Under the pieces are notes generated by a model. It saw nothing but the letters and a program-made list of their open reading frames with translations, was not told where the DNA came from and did no database searches. Positions 50,073-62,499 of a DNA stretch of 64,000 nt are shown in pieces (positions within the stretch are counted from its first letter, which is position 1; every line of letters starts with the position of its first letter). The DNA is from Stratiolaelaps scimitus (taxonomy: Eukaryota > Arthropoda > Arachnida > Mesostigmata > Laelapidae): contig JABWDB010000034.1 in the NCBI GenBank assembly GCA_019614645.1, positions 868,001 through 932,000 of the forward strand, given 5' to 3'. A program made the translations under genes and the position numbers.

Positions 50073-51815
50073 GGTGAGATATCGTAGATAACTTAGTATA
50101 TGTCTGTTGATAATGGCAGGGTTTATATATAGTAATGATGCGATGGCGGAGTGATGGATACGAGTATATGATACGAGTTGGCTAGAACAACTTCGTAGGA
50201 TCGAACGAAGCGGAGGGATGCCTATGGAACATGGAACTGAGTAAACGCTGCGTGGCTTACAGATGAGCTATCGGATGTAGACGAACATTGATTGGCGGGT
50301 TCTACCCGAATGCACATAATCTTAATCAGCATTGATCGATGACGCTCAGCTGATTCGAAGGCTTCTTGACTGAGGCTCGAATTGGCCCGAACGGCTAATT
50401 GCTAAACTCAAATCGAGTGAGTGGATGTGTGAACAGGTGTGCGCGCGCGACAACGCATAGTGGATTCATCCCACATTTGCCAAGCGTAGCTTTTTTTGTA
50501 TGCGTTCGCTGGAGCAACCCCGAGAAGACGAGTGCCTTCGTCATGGCTGTCACATCCAGTGAACATGCAGTTGTGTCAAACTGCTCTTGAACTTGCAATA
50601 TCCTTGATTATCGCCGCCGACGATTACGGTCTACTTGCGCAAGTGGTCTACCCAAACCGGTCCCGCCCAGCCCTTGAGTTAGCGGCTACAGTATTCAACT
50701 CGAGTGTCAGTCAATCAAAAGTTCGAGGTAACACTATAACAAGATGGCTTCGCTGCTGCACCCAGAAGGCTGCCAAGTCATCCAGCTTAAGGGCGTCATT
50801 TCTATTCTATCGCCGATATCGGCGATAACTCAACTGGAGATTAATATTTACTTACACAGTAATGTCAATACGAAATTTAAACATTTCAAATCAACCGTCA
50901 CAATACCTACCCAACAATTTCAACTCGCTCGATCGTGTCCAAAGTCACCGAAATGAAATCCGTCTCAGAATACAATTCCTAATGGTTGTTCATGCTCAGC
51001 CGCCGGAGGTGGCACTGCAGAACGAGTGGGGTCGTCCATTGCACATCGTGACGCGACTCGAGCGGCTTCTGTACCCATGGTGCTGGCTAACGAAACAAAG
51101 AAAAAAATCTAATTCCGAGGACGGAAATTTTCTCCCGTCAATTCTCGTTCTGTCTCGATCCCGCCTCTGAGATCCTCACCACCTGGATAAAGTGCAAACG
51201 GTGAGCTCCCTTTTGGAGGCAGAGTATACTGACGCTTATTACCGTGTTGCGAAATGCACACAGTGGGATAATCGGCAATTTGCTCATGTTGCTAGCCGCA
51301 TATGTGCAGGAACCGTGCACCAGATAAAGCTGTTGTCGACCCGGACAAGATCGGGACGGAGCCATGAATCGTTCGCACAGAGGGAACCCGATCGATTTAG
51401 CGGATAGGATCAATACGTCGTCTGACGCGTGTATCGGCGCCACATGCTCCTCGGCAACAAAAAAACACCACCTCGTTTTCAGAGCGTTGCCTAAAGCAAC
51501 CAGGAACAGAGGAGAAATCGGAACTTTCAACGTAACATGCGAAGAGGCTAGATGGAGCAACGAGTACCAGCAGTGGCCGCGTTGCGCGGAAGAGCCTCGG
51601 AAATTTGACATTTCGGCACTTTCGAACCATGGGCAACGTAACATGTAACACGCCGAAGTTGATGTCATGTGAAGGATCCGCGCTGATGAATATCGCCCCG
51701 GTCAACCGGCGTCTGTACCGCCGGTGGTGCGTGTATCTGAATCATATATATATATATATATATATTTGTGTACCACTAAAGCCATCCGGTCCCACCTTCC
51801 GATCGTGCGGGTTTG

Positions 51816-51856
<41 letters not shown>

Positions 51857-52343
51857 GACGAAGAACGAAACGCAGTTTACCCCAGAATATTCCTAAGTGA
51901 AATCCATTTGGGAGATCTCCTCACTGAACAGATCGTACTGGCAAAGTACTGCACAAGTACTGAGGGACGATTCCGGCTGTATAGCGCTCGTCAACCATTA
52001 GCAGATTGACCTTCATAACTTCTACAGAGAGAGAGAACAGAAGGGGGAGGGCAGGGCGATGGATTTCTGTGTCCGGTAGTTCCTCTTCTGCTGCCGCATC
52101 GAGTCCGAGATGTCGTTGTCGCGTCGCTCTTAATCGCACGCGAAGGAGCATCTGCTGAAGATTTTCCTTGTCTTGAGCACATGTTCGATGCTGTGCAGGG
52201 GCCGGTTGGTCGAGCGCTAATGGAAACGGCTTCGCCTGTTCGGGTAGAGGCACTCCGGCATAGATGCGCTAGTATAGTCGAGTCAATATCTTTGGGGCAG
52301 GGAGAGGCGGGGAGATCCGCCTTATGAAGGCATGAATGCTGAA
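50073..52343. other. Intergenic, no supported gene
   Basis: The longest frame (51138-51668 minus, 176 codons) has no recognisable domain and no splice context. (TA)n tracts occur at about 51743-51765 and 51818-51855. Confidence 0.5.
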
Positions 52344-52391
52344 AGCAGTTGTACCTCGGTTTCTGAGTTAAATATTGGCTGTAAGTCAGCC
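52344..52391 (+). repeat. Dispersed palindromic-core repeat, copy 4
   Basis: It contains GTACCTCGGTTTCTGAG, TTAAATATTGGCTG and TAAGTCAGCC, with the same block order as copy 1. Confidence 0.65.
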
Positions 52392-53635
52392 CCGGGAGAA
52401 TTTTTTTCGAATCAATATTTCCGAGCAGCGAAGCCGTCACCGATACAACGGAAACTGCACGGCAAATGAAGCAAACAGCTCCCTTTTCTCAAAAAGAAAA
52501 ACTCTACTGTTGTAACTGTGAAACGAAATACGCTCCATGGAAATCGCATCAAAGTATGAAAACGATCTCATGGTAGTGACCACTCAGCGACAGGTGCTGA
52601 AGCGTCGGTTGTGTGTAGAGAGATGTGGGGAGAGATGTGTTGCGGCGGGTAGCTGTTTGTCGATTTCTTGTATTTCTGTGAGTCCTCAGGCGGCTCCAGG
52701 AGGAGTTAGTTATTGGTGTACGATGAACGGAAAGCAAATCGTACAGAGCAACTATATACAGAACATATTATATCTACCTTCAATCACATACCCTGAATGG
52801 GAAATGCTGCACCCTTTTTTTCCCCTCCGCTGTTGTGACAACACTAATGCAGGCCACTCTCGTGACCTCTCTTGACCTTCAATATCGAGATGTCGATTTT
52901 GGAACAGACGGCCAATTACCATCGTCCCACGACTCGATGTCAGGGTTGCGTAGACGCTTGATTGGAAGACAAAAAAACATCGGTACACTCTGTTGCCAGT
53001 CTATTCAAGTATATGATTGCGGTTGTTCGAATTGTTGCTGTTGTTGTTGCTGATGTGGTTGTTGTTGCTGTTGTTTCACAACAAAGCAGTCAATATAACG
53101 GGAGCCCGGACTCACTAATGCGTGCGAGTTATTTGATTGTTATTGTTGCAAAAAACGAACGTTATTTCGTTGAATCGTAGCTCAAGGTTAATGGCAGCAG
53201 CAGCAGCAGTAGCAACAGCATCTTGACATATCTATTCTATTCGTGGGCACTGTAACTCGATGAATAGCTCTCTCTCTCTCTCGCTCTTTCTTTCTCTCTG
53301 TAACTCCTATGTCGTCAGTTAGAACTCTACGCGTTGTTCAAGTAAATAGTGACTTCTGAGGAGGGTTTCTCCGTCGGCGGGCCGATGATAACGTCTTGAT
53401 AAACTCCACAGACGTTTATAGTGGAAGAACGACTTGCAGTCCACATTTGTCGAGCACTATTGACGGAGCTGTCTCAGTTATTAGCTCAACGAAATAGTAG
53501 CAATCCTATTGACTATTTGGCCCGGTTTACAACGCTTTATGTATGTATATGTTAATAAAGTTCTTAGTGAGCAGAAAAACAATGAGTTGTTTACTCAAAC
53601 ATACAATAATTAGGAATTATTTAAGTGGGGGGATT
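52392..53635. other. Intergenic, no supported gene
   Basis: A GTT/GCT triplet tract lies at about 53028-53084, with a GCA tract near 53192-53214 and CT-rich sequence near 53268-53299. No gene was recognised. Confidence 0.5.
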
Positions 53636-53862
53636 TGTTGGGGACCGGGGCCGAGGCCGACATTGTTCCGAGGAAGGCGATGTCATTGCCTCTCTGCACA
53701 GCGAGGGACAGGCGTTGCAGAAGGAAAGGTCCCGCGCGCTTGTCCCCGGTGGCGCGGATTAGCCTATGGTAGACCCCCCTTTGAGGAAGTTCGCAGTGAG
53801 GGGTCCGCCCAAGGTTTCAAAAGCAAGGGGCGAAAAGAGGTGGGTTGCCTGAGTGAGTGCCG
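53636..53862 (-). mobile_element. LINE 3'-coding-end fragment, second copy of the 39.4-kb family
   Basis: Minus-strand frames give A-T-H-L-F-S-P-L-A-F-E-T-L-G-G, then A-T-G-D-K-R-A-G-P-F-L-L-Q-R-L-S-L-A-V-Q and R-G-N-D. This is the standard C-terminal block of many LINE polyproteins, here broken by frameshifts. Nucleotide identity with 39413-39715 is obvious across the length, for example GACAGGCGTTGCAGAA in both. Confidence 0.75.
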
Positions 53863-55437
53863 ATTCGTTGTTTTATCACGGACACATAACGTAAGCGGAC
53901 GCTAATCCATAAGGTCATTCTTAACTCGACCATTACCGAAACCCTAACCGCTTCCTGGACCAGCCTCCATTCCACAAAAAGGTTGCGAATCACTGCGCGA
54001 GCTCTCTGCAGACCCTGCGTGAGCCGTGGATGAAGTTCAACGGCCACTCCCCCAAGCACACGGACTGTTGTAAAACTATCCAGGATTCGTTCATCTAACC
54101 ACATCCCAGCTCACATCGCCGTTGTTATTACAGCATAGCAAGATACAAACATCACTATGATATTGTGCTGTCAGTGTTGACACACAATTCGGCCGTCTCA
54201 GCCTCGTTATCGCTGCAATGTGTCCGCTCTTCCGACCGATGCCGTCCCAACGTCCATGATTAAGAGACAGCTAGCCTATCGAGTAAACAGACTGATTGTT
54301 GCACAGTCATGCTTTCAATCGCAGCAGCTTGAACATGTGCTGCGTCACTGACACCACTGGAACAATGAGACGGCAGAGTTGTCCATTGGACGCCGCCTGG
54401 GAATGACATATTGACACGGGCGATGAAACGGGTCTCGTTTCGTTTTCATGAAATTTCTATTCTAGGGCCGTAGGTTAGTTTCACCCATGCTTTTTCGGCC
54501 AACTGACAAACGAGCGGTGTGTGCCTTCGAGAAGATTGATATCATCTCGAAAAGGATTTTGTCTCTGATCAAGTATCATACACACAGACACAGACACACA
54601 CGGTCGTGAATGGAAACGTGTCTACCGTATTTTTATCCTGTGAAGCTGAAATGAACAACTGGTATTAGGGTATACGTGATTATATTTTTTTTCGAAAAAA
54701 AAAAACCATATTATTGGCAACGTCCTAGAAATTAAACAGGCCCTGTATAATCTGAAGGCAAGGATAAAAGCGTTTTTAGCAAACTGAGAAGGGCAGGCTT
54801 GCATTTTTTGGATTGCCTACTTTTAGATGTTAATGCATAGAGATATATAAAGCATTTCTCTATCTAGCTTGTTTGGAGCGGCCCCCCATCAATGTCAATG
54901 GAACTTCAGGCTTGACTTCTCTCTCTCTCTCTCGCCGTTTCTATCTAGAACCTTTGCTCGAGAGGCGTACACAACGAGCCAGTAATCGGCATCGATAAGA
55001 GGGCTCAATCTGGCTTAGTGCTGTCTGGACCCTAAAAAAAGCGTCGCTGTTTCAACCGGCTTCCATCAATAGCCGTACGAGACGTGGCTGACCGGGTGAA
55101 AGCCTACCAAAGAGAATGTCCGCTGTCTAATCTGACGCTTCACGCACTTAGGATATCTGGTTGGCCATTTCTTTGGCCAATCACGCACAATGGTACCGGA
55201 AGCAGTTAAACAAAGACTCCTCTTAATCGAACACACTTCAGTGGAAAGACGTTTGAAGGAGATGCACTTTCGCAAGCCGTGCGCACGTCCGATCCTCCCT
55301 AGATCACTCTTACTGTCCCGTGGATTCTCCAATTGTGAGCGGCTTCGGTTGCCGGACAGAACGGACATGTGGCTTGGCTTCAAATCCTGCTAGATGCGGA
55401 GGGTATTTGAATATCTCGTATCATCTTTCTGTAGCAG
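53863..55437. other. Intergenic, no supported gene
   Basis: Short frames without recognisable domains, and a CT tract near 54920-54934. Confidence 0.5.
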
Positions 55438-55578
55438 TTTCTGTCTCTTGCCATGTAGGACAAGGTTTAAAATAAAGCAAACGCGGCCCCGACATGTCCT
55501 CGTAGTAATACCTAAACGGTTCAGAGCCGAGTCCTGTCACGTAACAGCAGGGAGGAGCTAAGGGTCAGCTCCAAGAGA
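55438..55578 (+). repeat. Dispersed repeat family 3, copy C
   Basis: It shares AAAATAAAGCAAACG, CGGCCCCGACA, GTCCTCGTAGTAATACCTAA, and GGTCAGCTC with copies A and B in the same order. Confidence 0.75.
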
Positions 55579-55698
55579 TCACTTCTACTGCAGCTTGAAG
55601 ACCAGAGGCTGGAGAGCGTTGACGTGACTACGGTCAAGATCTGGCGGGATCAATTAGGGTTTTGTTATATTATTATTATGTTGTTATTGCTATTATAA

Positions 55699-55812
55699 CT
55701 GTTATAAAGGTAAAGGTTTTATTGGTTTATTAAAGGAGCTGCAATTTTACAATGCTTAAGCTCTATTATATGTCACCAAGCAGCGGGGCTCGAACCTGCG
55801 GTCACTGGCTTC
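55699..55812 (-). repeat. tRNA-derived SINE, copy 2
   Basis: On the minus strand it reads GAAGCCAGTGACCGCA, the B box GGTTCGAGCCCCGCTG, GAGCTTAAGCATTGTAAAA, TTGCAGCTCCTTTAATAAAC and AAAACCTTTACCTTTAT. It aligns with copy 1 from just upstream of the B box to the T-rich 3' end, but the A-box half is diverged or missing. Confidence 0.8.
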
Positions 55813-56241
55813 CATTCCATAAAATGGAATGGACTTTATACATTAATGTTTTTCATGAAAATTCGCCCATTACGATCTCGCCGAGAGAATCAACCACATT
55901 GGGCAGTCCTTTGTCAGTAACTGACGTAAGCGACAGTAGCTCTCCGCTCGCACTCGCTCGTTCGAAACGAATACGAATCTCCCTGGCAAAATGTCGAACA
56001 ACTTGCAACAACTGAAGCAACTGAATCAATAAATAATCAATATATCTCCGACCACCATATGTATATCATTCATATTAGATTATATGTATGATTTGTTATG
56101 GCTGACTTGACGTGTCGCAAACAAATATGTTTTATGATTATTATACGTATGATGGTATGTGTATGATTTAAACATCTATGAGATAAGAACGCTAACGGCA
56201 TTCGACTACATTTTTTTCTTACAGCTAATTATTGTATAACT

Positions 56242-56284
56242 GTTTTTCGAGCTGACTCTCAGCTGTTCCCCTATCTGACAGCTA
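56242..56284 (-). repeat. Dispersed repeat family 3, copy D (3' end only)
   Basis: On the minus strand it reads CTGTCAGATAGGGG then AACAGCTGAGAGTCAGCTCG. It is nearly identical to the end of copy B and lies just upstream of the right epoxide hydrolase gene. Confidence 0.7.
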
Positions 56285-56377
56285 ATTATTGTATGTTTAA
56301 AGTTGTATGTACGTATATAATAATAATAATAATAATAAATATTGTTTGCTGCTATGTGGTTCCCGTTGTTGAAACAG

Positions 56378-59300
56378 ATGGGCTGCATTGCACGTCTCTT
56401 CAAGCTGGGCTTCGTCTCAGCCCTGCTCGCAGCGATATTCGCTGTCGGGATCGGCTATTGGTACAAACAGTCTATAGTGCCACTCGACCTACCCGAAACA
56501 GGTTACTGGGGTCCGGCTCAAGTCAAGCAAGGTTCGTACACAATCCCTCACCGTTCACTCTTGTTTCAAATACATAGCTACTATCTAATAGTATCCATCT
56601 ATCTATCTATGAACTAAATTTTCAATCCGAGTCATAGTTAGTACGTTACGGGTGACAGCAGTGGCACTGGAGGAGGATCAGTATATCCGTGGGAAATTTG
56701 AAATTACCATTCCCAGGGGAGCTGGCTAAAACTGTTGTGTTCGTCAATCGGACGCCGACCAATGTGATTACTGCATATATTATTATTATTATTATTATCA
56801 TAATTATTAGTACTATAATTTGTTCTTGATCGCATCCGGTCGGCAATTGTTCGTGTCTAGGCGCCGCACCTCCAGCCGACGATGCGGCTATCTACAGTTA
56901 TAAAGTGTCATTCGATCAGAAAATGGTGGACACGCTGAAGCAAGAGCTCTCACGCACGAAGTGGGTCGAGCCCCTCGAGGATGCCAAGTACCACTACGGC
57001 GTCAATCTGAACACGTTCCGAAGTATCATTGAATACTGGCGGAATCAGTTCGACTTCAAGAAGGCCGAGGCCGAGATCAACTCCTACCCGCACTATCAGA
57101 CCCAGATTGAGGGTAAGTAGAGGAGATATGGTGCGTGACCGAGCCGAACGTGGCCGACACGCATATTTCATTACACGTTGTTGGCACAACGGCAGAATCT
57201 AATGGGCAGCCATGCCACGGCACATTATTATTATTATTATCATCATCATAATCGGCTCCCTTTATTCGCGTGCCGTTATCAGTAATCTTGGATATAATGT
57301 TATCGTGTAGAGCAATAAATGCATGACATTTAGAGATAACAGACATGACGAGATGAAGATGCGAACTGAGATAATGTTTGTCGTTCTCAACGGTGATTTT
57401 TCTTAGGTCCGCTCGTGGATCAGTGAGATTTCTAGTTTGAAAGTGTTTTCTAATAATATTTCTTTTTTATACACACACACACACTACGTGAAAGATTAAT
57501 CGTCGTCCGATCTGACTGTATTATTGAAAAGTGACACCGAGTCATGTTTACTCGAATGGCTGCGGCAACATATCATAACACGTAGAGACAACGGCTGCTC
57601 AACAGTATCTCGCCTTTTCTGATTCGAACACATCGCGGTGTTATGCCTAAAATGATATCAGATATGTGTGCACATGTCGGCTCAAGTAAACAATTCAAAA
57701 GCTTGAAATAGATTGGTCTCAGACCATATCTGGGTACCGAGACTATCGGGTAGAGGGATCGTATCCATGGAAAACATGGGTAAAGACGACTGAAATCCCT
57801 CTGGGACTCCGCAGGCCGTTGGCGCTGTCGAAAACATCTGCCTATCGTAGTGTTTATTAAATCTTAGGGGAATTAATTAATCGATTGTTTCTTTGAACAC
57901 AAAGACTATGAACAGCGCACGTGGAAAAAGCTTGTCTATGACGAGGTGACATAAACATCACGTAAACTGATAAGCGCTGTCCACGGCTTTCACAACGTTT
58001 CTTCTTAGACAAAAGTCTATCCCGACGCCAAAGAAAAGACTTGCATATGTAAATATTGTAACTCAGCATATAATCCCCGCTTCTGTGAGAATAATAATTG
58101 TTCTGTCTTTGTAACATAGAACCAATGACGCTTATATGCAGATTGTCAAACAATGCTGTATATCGAGAACGCTCCAAACAACGATTCTCTGTCGCTGACA
58201 ATTTGGTATTCGACACACTAGTCTGGTTTATACAAGTACGAAATCAGTTTTTCACTACGTCCCCTACGACAGTTTTCATTGCCCATTAAGCGAAAGGTCT
58301 GCGACAACGTTTTTTCAAATGTTGCTGTTTATGCTTCTTTCAGGCATTAAAATCCACTTCTTCCGAAGCTCTCCAACGAAGGCAGACAGCAACACGAAGG
58401 TAGTTCCACTTCTGCTGGTTCACGGCTGGCCGGGCTCGTTTGTCGAGTTCCTTAAAATCGCACGTCAGCTTTCGAAGCCGGTCGACGGAATTGCGTTCGA
58501 TGTCATCGTGCCTTCGATTCCCGGTTATGCCTATTCGGAACCCGCGAGAAAGCAGGGTGGGTAATCCTTAGGCGAGGCGACCACAGTCCATTGCACTCGT
58601 AGAATCAATACCGCACAAGAGGAGTACGCCTTTATTAAAGGCAGGAAAGGCCATTATTAAATGAATTAGCAGTGTAGCTAATTATTATTGCCTTAAGATT
58701 TGGGCGACTCTCATCGTTTATCGACAACATTGCATTCACAGGTATGGACCTATTGGTGACAGCACGCATCTTCAAGAAGCTGATGTCTCGACTCGGTTAC
58801 ACCAAATACTACGTCCAGGGCGGTGATTGGGGCGCAGGGATCACCACGGCCATGGGAGTCCTCTATCCGGAGAGGTACAGCCGCAGTCGGCATATGTCTA
58901 TCGAACCATTTTACTCACGCCTTGAGAATACACGATATAACTGCCATATTAATCGTAGCTTCATCGACACATGACGACAGTGTAATGAATTACAAAAAAA
59001 AACGCTTGAGGTCACTCTCGATTTAATTGCCTTTGACCGAATAATTATTATCATCATCATCTTCTCCATTCATAAATAGCTCATATTGTATCTACTTACC
59101 CTGCAAACCCTTTGTATTTCCACAGTGTCCGTGGTATCCACGTGAATATGGCACTTGCCAACCAGCAAAACCCTTTGACGCTGCTCAAGCAGATTGCATT
59201 CTCGTGGTTCCCGAGCATTGTCGGCGATGGCGAGATGCCCCCCTGTATGCCGGTGCCTTTTGGTCAGCATTTCCTTTCATTGCTACGTGAAACAGGCTAT

Positions 59301-60336
59301 ATGCACATACAGTCTACAAAACCGGATACTATCGGCAAGTATTTGATGAGTTCTTCTAGTAGTGGCTGTGTATATTCAAGTATAAGCGAAGTGTATTGAT
59401 TGAGAGCAATCAAGCAATTTATCATATTAGTCAGCTGTGAGCAATCCACGTGTTTTCTTCGTAGCTCGAAACAACACCGATTTCGTGATAGTGTCTCAGT
59501 TCTGACACAAGGAGAACAAATTGAAATTGTATAACTCTTGTACGCCATTTTTTTAATAGCTAAATCGATTAAAAAATGCCCCTAAAATTACCATTATGTA
59601 GTTGTGGCTATAGCCGTTAACGATCTGACGTCTCCCACGCTGTCATTTTAACCGACCACCTCCGGCTTGTTGTAAAAAGCCGAGACAGCGGTTCAGCCCT
59701 CACACGGACCCATGCTGCAGTGTGGACCACAGTCCGGATGGCTAGGTCTCTATGAAGACCGTATATATGGGATTAGCGAATAAGTGATCTGATATAATCT
59801 TCTCTTCTATGCAACGAAACACATTGGCAGGCTTCGTACTATTGAACTCGCCCGCTGGACTAGCGGCGTATATTCTCGAGAAGTTCTCAACGTGGACTGA
59901 GAGTGAATTCCGTCTTCTCGAAGATGGAGGTTTAACCAGAAAGTTCACTAAGGATGAGCTTCTCACCAACGTCATGGTGTACTACGCATCTGGATCGATT
60001 GTCTCCTCACAGCGATACTACAAAGAGAACATTATCTCTCCGAATATGATGCAGTTGGGCCAGTAAGTGAACAGCGAAACAACAATGCCAAAGCGGCACC
60101 GTACACGCTAAATGTTGGCTGAGAGTTAGGTTTAGTTCACTAAGTGACCAGCTGAACAACTCGCCGTTAATGTCCCCTGTGTGTGTGTGTTCGATTCTTG
60201 ATGTTAGAATACCCCTTTGGAAACGTTTCTTTGTTAATGTTGACTTTTTTCCAACGCTTGCGACCATCTCCGGTTGATTGCTCTATTTGCTAAGCTCGAT
60301 AACGGCAATAATGTCATTTAGTGTTATTATTATTAT

Positions 60337-60374
<38 letters not shown>

Positions 60375-60658
60375 ACCCTCGGACGCGCCTAATGTGTCTG
60401 CATTTGTTTGACAGCCATCAAGTGTTGGTTCCCTCCGGGTATAGCGTATTTCCACACGATTTGGCTTGCTGCCCGCGAACAATCGCTACCGACGTCTACG
60501 CAAATCTGACGTTCATGACGTATCACAAGGACGGCGGACATTTCGCCGCATACGAGAAGCCCGACGTGCTTGAGGCTGACATCCGGAAGTTTGTTCGAGA
60601 TGTAGAAAAAACCTATCCGGAGGCAGTGCCCGTCCACAAAGGTTTTAAGGTCGTTTAA
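56378..60658 (+). CDS. EPHX1: Microsomal/juvenile-hormone-type epoxide hydrolase, 7 exons
   Basis: The exons are 56378-56531, 56861-57112, 58344-58556, 58742-58874, 59126-59334, 59831-60062 and 60415-60658, giving 478 codons plus TAA. The family adds water to epoxides of xenobiotics, or of juvenile hormone in insects, at the endoplasmic reticulum. An N-terminal hydrophobic anchor (residues about 9-27) precedes the epoxide-hydrolase N-terminal domain (S-R-T-K-W ... N-Q-F-D-F-K-K). The H-G-W-P oxyanion motif is at 162-165 and the nucleophile Asp235 is in Q-G-G-D-W-G. Lid tyrosines are in V-Y-Y-A-S-G-S-I, the acid is Asp413 in F-P-H-D-L and the base is His440 in D-G-G-H-F. The Asp413-His440 spacing of 27 equals that of the mammalian enzyme. 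An AACAG directly before the ATG looks like a 3' splice site, so the 5' UTR is probably spliced. Intron 5 uses a GC donor. Whether the substrate is juvenile hormone cannot be told from sequence. Confidence 0.94.
60091..60130 (+). repeat. Dispersed palindromic-core repeat, copy 5 (intron 6 of right epoxide hydrolase gene)
   Basis: It reads AAGCGGCACCGTACACG, CTAAATGTTGGCTGAGAG and then a diverged right arm (TTAGG for TCAGC). It lies about 28 nt inside intron 6. Confidence 0.65.
60341..60371. repeat. (TA)n microsatellite (intron 6)
   Basis: About 30 bp of TA dinucleotides about 45 nt upstream of the last exon of the right epoxide hydrolase gene. Confidence 0.9.
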
Positions 60659-60726
60659 CGACATCGTAAGAGAGGTGAATATATATACGAGATGGTATAG
60701 TGAAGGCTAGGGTGTACGTGGTTCCT

Positions 60727-60732
60727 AATAAA
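60727..60732 (+). promoter_or_regulatory. Polyadenylation signal of right epoxide hydrolase gene
   Basis: AATAAA lies 69 nt past the stop codon, in the context TTCCTAATAAA shared with the left paralogue. Confidence 0.75.
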
Positions 60733-62033
60733 AACACACGCTCAAAGGTACCGAGCGTCTGCGACCTCTTTTAATGGAGTTGGCATTCATTTTCAATACT
60801 GCGATTCGCTTGTGTTTGGCAAATACCTGCGTTCACCCATTCATGATCCTTGTTGACAACAACATGTTGATATACCCCAATGTTAGCAATGCAAAATATT
60901 GACACATTTCACCCCTGGCCGACACCGATGCACCGGCCGGATAGATAACCCATGCTACTTCGCGGTTATTCTCGATGTCCAAAATCGAATGGGCTTCAAC
61001 AGTCGAGTGAATCTTGCTTTCCCCTTTCTTAAATAGTAAAAACAAAATGAATTTGAATGTCGATGCGACCGGCCCGATTTATTTCTCTCTCTCTCTCCTC
61101 TCTCTCGAGGTAGAGAGTCGTATACACAAAAGTAGTACAATTCCAGAGAACATCACCCTAACAGCAATCCGACAATCTCAGTCCAATAGTAAAACTACAA
61201 TAATTACAGCATCATAACGATTAACCAAGACCAGACATCGAACATCATCGGTTCGTCCTCACGACCGATCACCACGGGAGATTCAAATGGCTTTGTTTCG
61301 CAGACAGCCATCGGCCAATTGCTGTTTCGATTGCCACCTCGATCCTATCTGATCTGGCCGACAGTACTTCAAATTCACACAGGCAAGAGGCAAGTATAAG
61401 TGAGCAACAAGAACGAGAATTATTATACACACAAACACATATATATATAAATATATAAAAAAAGCTCCTAGGGAAAAATAGACGGCGGACAAACAAAACA
61501 ATAATGGAAAATTCACAAAAACAAGGAATCATATTCTCACACGTTCTTCTTATGCGCCTTGTTGGCTGTCCATCTTGGAGAACACCCGTGCCTTATATAT
61601 ATAACTTCTATCATATCATCCGCCTCCTATTACAGATATACTTGCATGTATCTATACATTTATATACAGGGTAACACCCGACCGCCTTCGGTCCCAAGCA
61701 CAGTCCTGTATGCCAAGTGACCGATTATGTAATCCGCTATTTTGTCCTTCACTCAGCAGCGGCATTGTAACGGTAGAAATTCAAGAAATTTAAGGAAGTC
61801 TCATAGATCCGCGCGCCTGCCTACACACAAATACACGCTCCAACTACCAATTCGCTTCTGTGTCACTCAACACTATCGTGAGCGCTGCTGGCTTCAAATC
61901 GCCTGTTTATCACTTGGGTAGAGCACCACAGTGATTCACACAGACACACACTCTGTCTCACAGTGATTCCCGTGGCGAAAACCATGTCTGTTCATCGACC
62001 TATGTTGCATCGACGTCCATCGGGCTATACACA

Positions 62034-62108
<75 letters not shown>

Positions 62109-62202
62109 GTTGAATGGAGGGGTTGCCACTGCGCGACATCTTGCTTCTTTCATTCTTATCAATAAGTGAGCTTCTTCAGCGGCACCCGTTGCCGCAATAC
62201 AA
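60733..62202. other. Spacer between convergent genes
   Basis: This lies between the end of the right epoxide hydrolase gene (plus) and the probable 3' end of Cdk8 (minus). It holds a CT-rich tract near 61085-61106 and the longest (TA)n tract of the window. No coding exon is recognised. Confidence 0.5.
62036..62106. repeat. (TA)n microsatellite, about 70 bp
   Basis: About 35 uninterrupted TA units, the longest pure dinucleotide tract in the window. Confidence 0.95.
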
Positions 62203-62208
62203 TTTATT
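62203..62208 (-). promoter_or_regulatory. Candidate polyadenylation signal of Cdk8
   Basis: On the minus strand AATAAA lies about 650 nt downstream of the Cdk8 stop codon. It would give a 3' UTR of roughly 670 nt containing the (TA)n tract at 62469-62495. A further AATAAA on this strand lies at 61078-61083, so the choice is uncertain. Confidence 0.4.
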
Positions 62209-62463
62209 CCTATAAGTGTTATTTAGTGTTCAATATTAGGCTGCATGTGTGATAGGGTGAATGCATGTTACAAGAATATGAAACCTTCGAAACTTGTGCG
62301 ATGTTGATATATTCATTGTGGAAAATTAGTCGGTATCAGTCGAAACAAAATCGAGTCTTCGATAGCCACAGTATCGATTTGTCGTCTTAGGACTATTTAG
62401 GTCATTTTAGGCCTGGCACCTATGGCTGGTTGTAACGGTTTATCCAATACCCGCATTTTTTCC

Positions 62464-62468
<5 letters not shown>

Positions 62469-62495
<27 letters not shown>
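62469..62495. repeat. (TA)n microsatellite (probable Cdk8 3' UTR)
   Basis: About 26 bp of TA dinucleotides between the Cdk8 stop codon and the candidate polyadenylation signal. Confidence 0.9.

Positions 62496-62499
<4 letters not shown>

Noticed and set aside
51138..51668. 176-codon minus-strand frame
   Set aside because: No domain, no partner exons and a competing frame on the plus strand.
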